Shown: positions 8,463 to 13,724 of the stretch, piece after piece | Numbering within the stretch: position 1 is the first letter of the stretch | How the letters are laid out: every line of letters starts with the position of its first letter | Source of the DNA: Saksenaea vasiformis B4078 | Taxonomy: Eukaryota; Mucoromycota; Mucoromycetes; Mucorales; Saksenaeaceae | Direction of reading: 5' to 3' | DNA: 13,724 nucleotides | Assembly: GCA_000697055.1 (NCBI GenBank) | Contig: JNDT01001233.1 | Location: 1 to 13,724, forward strand | Made by a program: the position numbers and the translations under genes | The notes under the pieces: model-generated | Told to the model about the DNA's origin: nothing | The model's database searches: none | The model's input: the letters and a program-made list of their open reading frames with translations, nothing else

Positions 8463-9141
8463 TTAAAGATGGGCTTTTTGGGCTGGGACGTACCAAGCCA
8501 TCTCGTACTCTTTTTGCTGGAAACCGCACTTTTCGTAGAAGGGGATGTTCTTTTGGGAGCAATCGAGAATGACTAGCAACTAGTTTTAGCTTTGCTTGAT
8601 CAACTCAAATAGTAGACATACCTTTGTAACATCCGCGCTGGGCACCAATATATTTGAGTGCCTGGATGATCCTCAGACCAAGCTTCTTGCCTTGCTGATT
8701 GGCATCCACAGCAATATCTTCGATGTGACCAACCAATCCATTCTTGCGAATGAATTTACGTTCAACAAAGATAGTACCAGCAGCGACAACACGGTCGTTA
8801 CGGTCATCTGTGATGGCGATGGTGAAATCTATGCGATGGATCGTCTGTCAGTTACTGTCTTTTGTTCCGCGGTCTATCTTACATTCATGGCTATGCTGCT
8901 TCAAGTAGTTGAATCGTTCTAAAAGGAAACTACGTTAAAGTGAAAGCTCCATTAGCAAACAGAACTTACCAAGCCACTCTTCTTTAGTATGGTTGCCAAC
9001 TTCGGTGAGCACCTCCAGCACTTTAAGGAACCCGCGTTCGTAGTCGCCCGAGCGAAGAGGGCGGACAGTATATCCGTCAGGCAAAGCAGCCTGGACTTCA
9101 GGTGAGATGAGGTTGTAATCGAACAAGGTAATTTCGGACAT
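8463..9141 (-). CDS. GNA1: Glucosamine-6-phosphate N-acetyltransferase
   Basis: Role: transfers acetyl from acetyl-CoA to glucosamine-6-phosphate, giving GlcNAc-6-phosphate on the way to UDP-GlcNAc, the precursor of chitin, N-glycans and GPI anchors. It is cytosolic and dimeric in relatives. Seen: four minus-strand exons (9141-8970, 8918-8883, 8828-8622, 8572-8463) sum to 525 nt, giving 174 residues. Introns are 51, 54 and 49 nt, and exon 2 is only 36 nt. Hallmarks in order are YTVRPLRSGDYERGFLKVL (24-42), VERKFIRKNGLVGHIEDIAV (91-110), the acetyl-CoA pyrophosphate loop QQGKKLG (114-120), YKVILDCS and NIPFYEKCGF followed by EYEMAWY. The protein ends with a short extra tail VPAQKAHL. ATG 9139-9141 is followed at once by the conserved N-terminus. 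A TATA box lies about 50 bp upstream. Confidence 0.95.
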
Positions 9142-9190
9142 GGAGACGCTGATGAGAAAGAGACGACGGATTCAGGTGTGCTTGCACAGA

Positions 9191-9198
9191 CTTTTATA
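9191..9198 (-). promoter_or_regulatory. TATA box of GNA1
   Basis: On the minus strand the sequence reads TATAAAAG about 50 bp upstream of the GNA1 start codon. It is a good consensus TATA box at a reasonable distance for a short leader. Confidence 0.6.
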
Positions 9199-9219
9199 GA
9201 AGGGGAGGGCAAGGTGCTT

Positions 9220-9242
9220 TCCCGCGGAAATATCCCGCGGAA
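9220..9242. promoter_or_regulatory. Duplicated TCCCGCGGAA motif upstream of GNA1
   Basis: The 10-mer TCCCGCGGAA occurs twice (9220-9229 and 9233-9242), each with the palindromic core CCGCGG. The pair sits just upstream of the TATA box. The first copy lies in TTTCCCGCGGAAA, which contains the E2F/DP consensus TTTCCCGC on both strands. Binding by an E2F-like or other GC-core factor is an inference. Confidence 0.45.
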
Positions 9243-9683
9243 GAGCAACGGGTTTTCCGTACCTCGAGTTCATTTCTGAGACCGCAGCGAATTGATTTTG
9301 TGTACGCGATCGGCACAGGAAAAGAATACAACTCGTCAAAATGAGATACTATTTTTGGTTGATGGGTTGCGGGAAATCGTGCTGAAAATAGCAAACACTT
9401 TATTGACTCTAAGCAGAAATTGATTTCGCATTGGAAAAGCTTCACTTTCAAGCAGTCAATCGCAAAGGACAGAAACAGATGCGAAATAATAACACCACCG
9501 AAAAAAGGCTGAATAAACGTTATCCCCAAAGTTAACCGCTCAAAAACTTTGGAAGGGTACGTTGTAAACGAGAGATTATATAGCCTGAACGAGAGGATGT
9601 CACTGCCATTAGCTGAGTAACGGAGTTACAATGCATTCGTTGAATACAACAGAAATTGAAGCCGATGGAAGATTCCCAGCCAA
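9243..9683. other. Intergenic region upstream of GNA1 without a recognised gene
   Basis: No coding sequence, tRNA or transposon end is recognised. Open frames are short and have no family motifs. It probably contains the distal part of the GNA1 promoter. Confidence 0.4.
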
Positions 9684-9890
9684 TTGGATATATCCCTTTT
9701 CTTTTCGCAAAAAGACTTATTTCTCTCGGTCCAATACGATATCTCGATCTTGGAGTCTAACAAAAAATTAATACCTGGCGCTCGCTCTGAAGCAATCAGT
9801 TACGAACTCGGAATATTTTTAATCCAGAGCTTGGGTTATTCGAGTCAAGCTCTTTTTGTTCCTTATCTCGCTCAACGCGTTAAGTCATAA
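9684..9890 (+). pseudogene. Possible decayed N-terminal part of an ERI1-like exonuclease
   Basis: Seen: an open frame contains LESNKKLIPGARSEAISYEL followed by GIFLIQ and LFVPYLAQRVKS. ERI-type DEDDh exonucleases have a DxEATC motif, then EIIEFPVVLI, then FHxYVxP, so the layout is similar. The expected DxE is not intact in this frame. A one-base shift at 9752-9753 would place Asp and Glu at the right spacing (DLE). The link rests mainly on the better-supported exon ending at 10702 and is weak on its own; it may be a chance resemblance. Confidence 0.2.
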
Positions 9891-10494
9891 TGCCGGAGAC
9901 TGTATATAAGAACTTCTTTCAACAAAATAACAGCGCCAAAGTGGTGAAGTTGTCTATTGTAGTACCGGTTTGCTAATAAACCGAATACAAACTGAAGAAC
10001 AGTCCTCAGTCAGGATGGAGAAAACTCGCACGCGAACGTATCACTGTTGGTGAGCTATATTGGATGGATTTGACTCTGTGCTTTTGCAACTCGCCATCAT
10101 CTTTACGACTGCTGACATTGCCCGCAACAAAGGATACCATGTTTTCAAAACGAATGCGACATAAAAACAGCAGGTTGTATTACCTAAGCTATCACCATCA
10201 CAACCTTATTAAAACACTTACCGTCACTCATGGACTCAGTACGCGTCTTCTTCCCACTGTTGATCGATAAGCGGTTTGCATTAAGTACACCAAGAGGTTA
10301 CTTCAGCGTCCGCGCCATTGGTTTATATGAAGTCTTACCATCTTCGTCCTGCTACTCTCTTGGATAGCTAAGGAAAAATTGAATTGGTTGATAAAGTAAA
10401 AGTTTGATCAGGGTATTTGAAGTTGTAGAAAGATTTTTGCAAGTGGTTCTCAAACGATAACCATTACCCGAACTTCAACTTTAATCCTCGTTAG
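9891..10494. other. Region between ERI-like fragments, no clear exon
   Basis: If the flanking fragments belong to one gene, the second catalytic motif (WGDWDL-like) should lie here, but I do not find it. Short open frames (for example 10064-10270) show no family motif. A small perfect hairpin CGGTTT-GCTAAT-AAACCG occurs at 9966-9983, and a TATATAAG sequence at 9902-9909. I looked for long terminal repeats and tRNAs and saw none. Confidence 0.35.
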
Positions 10495-10702
10495 AAAGAG
10501 AAACGGAGATCTGCGTCCTGCAACGACTCAGGACGCATTCGAAGGACTGTGCCAAGTACGTACTCATGTTGGATGGAAAGATGGTGAACATCTTCTGAAG
10601 CTTGCATATCGGATGTTTGTAAAGGGTGTGAACCTTACTAGCAAAGATTCCTTGACAAGGTACTTGGCCCAGGCAGAATTAGACAGGAGCTATTTTGTCT
10701 AA
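10495..10702 (+). pseudogene. Terminal exon of an ERI1/ERI2-like DEDDh 3'-5' exonuclease, possibly a remnant
   Basis: Seen: after an acceptor-like CCTCGTTAG the frame reads KRNGDLRPATTQDAFEGLC, then RTHVGWKDGEHLLKLAYRMF, VKGVNLTSKDSL and stops at 10700-10702. The pattern RxHxGxxD, followed by hydrophobic-AxRM and GxxL, matches the last motif of ERI-type exonucleases (His and Asp of DEDDh). Known: these enzymes trim structured RNA 3' ends, including 5.8S rRNA, histone mRNA and small RNAs. No upstream exon with an intact second motif was found and the frame has no early ATG, so the gene may be broken. The segment just before RTH is also shorter or longer than usual. It lies 135 bp upstream of the thioesterase start, on the same strand. 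Confidence 0.5.
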
Positions 10703-10837
10703 GTATCAATAGATCTACAGTTCAGCGCCATAGCCTTGTGTTACTCACAAGCACTTTTCAATGAGGAATCGTCTGAATTTCAAGTGAAAGCTTTTTTTTT
10801 TCATCTTCAGCCTCTCGTCAAGCCACGATACTTTTTT

Positions 10838-12665
10838 ATGCCGCTACCATACAACGTTATCGCGGCATACCACTATGTCCGTACGCTATGGCTTCGAGCG
10901 TTATACTTTATCACGCAACCCGTAATGAGACGCCTGCTGCCCGATCCTTACACGAATGCAGGCAATGTTCGTGTGGTCTCCAAACCTTCGTACGAGTCTC
11001 GAGTGACGATGACCGAGACCGTTTCATCTGCTCATGCCAATGTTAAAGTAGGCCTACAAGAACAAAGATCCGCAGTGGTCTGAAGATCTTTTATTATAGG
11101 GACTAGCTTATGCAGGTACAGTCATGGGATGGATTGATATTGCTGCAGGAATTGCCGCCAAAAGACATGCATCGACACCGTCGGTATGGTTCAGAAAGAG
11201 AAGAGGCGAATGGAAAGGGAAATTGATTTATTGTAGGTCACCCGATCTGTAGATGATGTCGCGTTTTTGCATCCTGTTAAAGTGGGAGATATTGTACGTA
11301 TTTTCTTTGCTTCATTGATTAAACTGATAATTCGTTTTCCTTACGAATAGTTGACTATTCAAGCTGCCGTCAATAAGTCGTGGAAAACTTCCATGGAGGT
11401 AAGAAAGTAAAGAAAGGTAAAACCAGTGGTAGATCTGATTATGCCTATGGATCTACGTGTATGCGAATTAGGTTGGAGGTAAGAAGTGATCCAAAATAAT
11501 GGACTTTCATGCTGAATGGTTAGTTTAGTGAAAGTCGAGGCTGAATCGCCTTTGACAGGGCAACGCTATTTTGTTGCACATGCTTATCTGACTTTTGTTG
11601 CTTTATCGCCAAGACCTTCGCCGCGAACCTACCTCGGTCGTAAACTAGTTGAACATCACCCGATCCGTGTGCCTGAGATCGTTCCTCAATCACCTATGGA
11701 CAAAAGACGATTTGAAAATGCAGAAGAACGGCGCCGTATTCGATTCTCTAGAAAAGAACCAAACCATAAACCTATTCAAAATCTCATGCAGGAATGGGCC
11801 CGAGGTCTTCAGCAACATACGTCGGCTGATGCACCCATTCGCCCTCACCCTGCTCTCAGCGTGTTGCAGGAAGAAGAAGGTGACGATGAATGCGATCAAG
11901 AGAATGTGCGCGAAATTATGAGACAAAAAGGTCGACGATTTTCCAAGGATCCTCGCATGTCCTTGCAACCCCAAGAAAAACGCATATCAAGCACATTTGC
12001 TGAAGTAGTAGAACTAGTTATGCCTCAGCATGCAAACACGTTGCGTATTACATTTGGTGGTCAGATCATGGCATGGATGGAGGCTTGTGCGATGGCTAGC
12101 GCCAATCGACTTGTCCGAGCTTATCTTTTAACAGCAAGGTAAGTGAAATGAATGCAAGAAAGCTCAAACGGAGTCTCATAGATCTTGGTAGCATTGATTC
12201 TCTCAACTTCATCTCTTCCTCCCACGTTGGCGATGTCATTACTATCCGATCATGTGTATCGCGTTCGTATAATTCGTCTATGGAAGTGTATGTCACAGTG
12301 GAAGCAGGTTGGTTTCTGTGTACTTAATTTATTACCATGCTAACTTGATCTTTCCCTTTTAGAAAACTTGCAAACAGGTGAAACCAAGTTTACCAATGAC
12401 GGCTTCTTTACCATCGGTAAAACGAAGAAATATTGCATATTTTAATATCAACTGACTTATTTGCACAGCTGCTATTGACGAGGAATCTGTTCCCGTCATG
12501 GTACCGCGAGCCATCCCAGAATCCGAAGCCGAGATGGAACTCTGTGGAGGCAGCCATGAACGACGCGCTCGGCGTTTGGCCCAAAGAACAGAATTGGTGC
12601 AAATGGTGAACGCATCAACCTTCGTAGCCAGTCCTGTACAGAGTCCAACCGCAACTTTTCGCTAA
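10838..12665 (+). CDS. Double-hotdog acyl-CoA thioesterase (acyl-CoA hydrolase)
   Basis: Role: hydrolyses acyl-CoA to free fatty acid and CoA. Seen: nine exons (10838-11047, 11100-11183, 11237-11293, 11351-11398, 11472-11478, 11529-12138, 12192-12307, 12363-12416, 12469-12665) sum to 1383 nt, giving 460 residues. Introns are 50-73 nt. Hotdog 1 spans about residues 50-165 (SAHANVKGLAYAGTVMGWID, SVDDVAFLHPVKVGDI, KTSMEVGVKVEAE). Hotdog 2 spans about 290-400 (PQHANTLRITFGGQIMAWME, SIDSLNFISSSHVGDVI, YNSSMEVYVTVEAEN). A charged linker (DKRRFENAEERRRIRF, EEEGDDECDQEN) separates them, as in ACOT-type tandem enzymes. No START domain follows. The N-terminus is hydrophobic with Arg residues and may be a membrane or mitochondrial signal; the C-terminus (ATFR) is not a peroxisomal PTS1. 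ATG 10838 is the first Met before conserved sequence. Exon 5 is a 7-nt microexon. Confidence 0.9.
11472..11478 (+). other. 7-nt microexon of the thioesterase gene
   Basis: GTTGGAG is bounded by GAATTAG before and GTAAGAA after. Exon 4 ends in phase 0 (SME), and the next coding stretch (KVEAE) needs one extra base, so direct joining would break the frame. The 7 bases supply Val-Gly-Val across the junction, giving SMEVGVKVEAE, the sequence expected in this family. Confidence 0.8.
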
Positions 12666-12890
12666 AGAGTTGGCACTTAGGAACAGTTACTATGCTCAAA
12701 TGGGAGATAACGATAAACGATAATTATTTCAGACATATTAAAAATCTACTGACATGAGTTACGCGGTTCACGTTCAATTTTGAGACGAATTTCTACAGTA
12801 CGAGACGTTCTTTTGGTCGTTGATGTGGGTGACGGCTTTTATGACGGAAAAGGTATTAAGTTAGGGGCGAATCGACTTACTGTGTTTCGC
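12666..12890 (+). other. Downstream region with a weak Fanzor RuvC-like reading frame
   Basis: From 12780 a frame opens that reads VRDVLLVVDVGDGFYDGKG and then IKLGANRLTVFRGII. TnpB/Fanzor-type proteins often have a VxxxGDGxF segment in the RuvC domain, so this could be a fossil of a third copy, on the + strand. No zinc ribbon follows it. The first ~100 bases are probably the thioesterase 3' untranslated region. The assignment is a weak inference. Confidence 0.2.
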
Positions 12891-12934
12891 GGAATCATTT
12901 GCACTGCTCGCAGTCTTATTTTGCGCCAATGGGA
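12891..12934 (+). repeat. Left outer arm of an imperfect inverted repeat
   Basis: This 44-bp segment starts GGAATCATTT and matches the reverse complement of 13355-13398 at 34 of 44 positions without gaps. The shared core is GTCTTATTTTGCG. Both frames encode similar short peptides (GIICTARSLILRQ and GIISTAWRLILRQ), so it may be a remnant of coding DNA or of a transposon end. Confidence 0.65.
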
Positions 12935-12958
12935 ATCAGAAAGTTGCCGGAACGCAGT
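12934..12958 (+). repeat. Left arm of a perfect 25-bp inverted repeat
   Basis: The 25 bases starting AATCAGAAAG and ending GAACGCAGT are the exact reverse complement of 13217-13241. The arm follows the 44-bp outer arm with no gap. With its partner it delimits a 308-bp unit (12934-13241). Confidence 0.85.
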
Positions 12959-13216
12959 CCGCAGGATGTGGTCGCCCTCCCCACTTGTACACCGTATTTT
13001 ATTTTCAAACTTCTTATATTTCAGTTCTTCACTTTTTCTTTTTATTTCTTCTTTCAGTGCTTATTTCTTTGTTTTATCCATCACGAAACTCCTCCCCAAG
13101 CCTGGCGAAAAAAGGATGCTGCACGACGAAAGGTGTTAAAGGGGGGGGAGTAGACTAAAAATTTAAATTTATAATTATCTGAGAATAAAAGCGTGGCTTG
13201 AGGGGCCTAACCACAT
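12959..13216. other. 258-bp spacer between the inverted-repeat arms
   Basis: Strongly pyrimidine-rich on the + strand from 12994 to 13080, with acceptor-like ends ATATTTCAG and TTCTTTCAG, and a run of eight G at 13141-13148. No gene is recognised; the short open frames here look like low-complexity sequence. Confidence 0.5.
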
Positions 13217-13241
13217 ACTGCGTTCCGGCAACTTTCTGATT
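13217..13241 (-). repeat. Right arm of the perfect 25-bp inverted repeat
   Basis: Exact reverse complement of 12934-12958. Unlike the left side, it is separated from its outer arm (13355-13398) by 113 bp that include a hairpin and an intron-like stretch on the minus strand (GTAAGTGAGG at 13332 down to TTTTGTAG). Confidence 0.85.
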
Positions 13242-13266
13242 GTGCGAGAGTCATCGAAGCACAATC
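13238..13266. repeat. Hairpin with perfect 8-bp stem
   Basis: GATTGTGC (13238-13245) and its reverse complement GCACAATC (13259-13266) flank a 13-base loop. It overlaps the end of the 25-bp repeat arm. It could form a stem-loop in RNA or mark a transposon end. Confidence 0.5.
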
Positions 13267-13354
13267 AAAATTTGCGCTACAAAAGGGAAATCCTTTAAAC
13301 ACAATTCTTGGAGGAAGTATATACCTCACTTACCAATAAATGCAAATCATGACC

Positions 13355-13398
13355 CCCAGTTGTCGCAAAATAAGACGCCAGGCAGTAGAAATGATTCC
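13355..13398 (-). repeat. Right outer arm of the imperfect inverted repeat
   Basis: Reverse complement matches 12891-12934 at 34 of 44 positions. It lies 42 bp downstream of the splice donor that ends the conserved tail of Fanzor fragment B. Confidence 0.65.
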
Positions 13399-13439
13399 TT
13401 GAATTAGTAGTTGTCGGAATAACCGGCGTATATGCTTAC

Positions 13440-13454
13440 CATAAATGTAACAAT
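13440..13454 (-). other. Conserved tail after Fanzor fragment B, ending at a splice donor
   Basis: Just past the stop of fragment B, a shifted frame reads DLDCYIYG and ends at a GTAAG donor (13439 downward). Fragment A has DLDLYVYG and GTAAGT at the same place. The shared end point and conservative changes suggest that the ancestral transcript was spliced here and that a small indel in B created its present stop. Confidence 0.45.
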
Positions 13455-13724
13455 CTAAATCCTTCCGAGGAAGGAACCCACGTTCGTGGTGGTGATGTTG
13501 GCGTCTGGATGCCGCACTGGTCGACTCAAAGCATGTGGTCTGCTCCCGTTCAACCACACTGATGCAGCAATTTCGTATATATTCTTGGAGGCATTCGTGT
13601 CCCTATTCCACAGTATGCCGCAGACTTTGCATACTAGGATACCGTGGTGGGTAACACCGTCCATAGTCGTAACTTTTTCCAAAGTTCGTCCGTGGCACGA
13701 ATTACATATCTGGCGATATTTACT
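13455..13724 (-). CDS. Fanzor-like (TnpB-related) RNA-guided nuclease, C-terminal fragment B, 5' end outside window
   Basis: Seen: on the minus strand the exon from 13709 reads ICNSCHGRTLEKVTT, then HHGILVCKVCGILWNRD, TNASKNIYEIAASVW and a tail SRPVRHPDANITTTNVGSF to the stop at 13457-13455. The Cys4 zinc ribbon (CNSC...CKVC) and the RuvC-III-type RD-N-SKN motif are intact. The bases 13710-13724 end in CGCCAG and look like the 3' end of an intron. That acceptor falls directly before Ile-Cys, exactly as in fragment A, so the intron is conserved in position and phase. The protein is a diverged paralogue of A (KVTT-D, HHG, VCKxC and LWxRDxN shared). The stop may be premature, because conserved tail sequence continues beyond it in another frame. 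Catalytic RuvC-I/II are not in the window. Confidence 0.8.
   Translation of the reverse strand, partial: SKYRQICNSCHGRTLEKVTTMDGVTHHGILVCKVCGILWNRDTNASKNIYEIAASVWLNGSRPHALSRPVRHPDANITTTNVGSFLGRI

Noticed and set aside
8596..8922. Open frame on the + strand, 108 codons
   Set aside because: It lies wholly antisense to GNA1 exons and has no family motif.
9560..9990. Solo LTR, suggested by TGTAA/TTACA ends and a TATATAAG box
   Set aside because: No matching second copy, target duplication, primer-binding site or polypurine tract is seen.
10736..10837. Earlier start for the thioesterase at a GTG
   Set aside because: Non-ATG starts are rare in nuclear genes, and the stretch includes a poly-T-derived Phe run. 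ATG 10838 is preferred.
1..13724. A 13-kb composite transposon bounded by the two Fanzor fragments
   Set aside because: The interior is made of conserved single-copy-type genes, the two fragments are clearly diverged, and no shared terminal repeats are visible.

Overview
The window looks like nuclear DNA of an early-diverging fungus, most likely Mucoromycota (Mucorales-type). This rests on compact genes with many 41-73 nt GT-AG introns, a fungal-style gene set, a Tc1-type transposon and Fanzor-like (eukaryotic TnpB relative) gene fragments. The taxon is inferred from gene style, not from a marker gene. All exon structures below were worked out by hand. For the five housekeeping genes and the thioesterase the exon lengths add up to whole codons and the family motifs read through the junctions.

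Left edge (1-1843), mobile DNA: the 3' end of a Fanzor-like gene (+), running in from outside, is followed by a complete 1345-bp Tc1/mariner element. That element has 28-bp terminal inverted repeats and TA target duplication, but its transposase is frameshifted. From 1844 to 2912 there is mostly unassigned sequence with one ambiguous exon-like stretch.

Middle (2913-9141), five closely packed genes in alternating orientation: epsilon-COP (-), a TDG/Mug-type mismatch DNA glycosylase (+), a tail-anchored endonuclease/exonuclease/phosphatase protein (-), a membrane-anchored acid-lipase/steryl-ester-hydrolase-like protein (+) and glucosamine-6-phosphate N-acetyltransferase GNA1 (-). Two divergent pairs share very short start-to-start intervals (148 bp and only 44 bp). 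They do not form one pathway. They cover vesicle coat, DNA repair, phosphodiester/phospho-ester hydrolysis, lipid-ester hydrolysis and UDP-GlcNAc/chitin precursor synthesis.

Right part (9142-12665): GNA1 has a TATA box and a duplicated CCGCGG-core motif upstream. A long gene-poor stretch then ends in an exon with the last motif of an ERI1-type DEDDh 3'-5' exonuclease, apparently decayed or incomplete upstream. Next comes a nine-exon double-hotdog acyl-CoA thioesterase (+) that includes a 7-nt microexon.

Right edge (12666-13724): a fold-back region with a perfect 25-bp inverted repeat and an imperfect outer arm, then a second diverged Fanzor-like 3' end on the minus strand. Both Fanzor fragments share the same phase-0 intron position directly before the zinc ribbon, and both point inward. 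The Fanzor copies, their conserved tails and the adjacent fold-back DNA are the most interesting part of the window.
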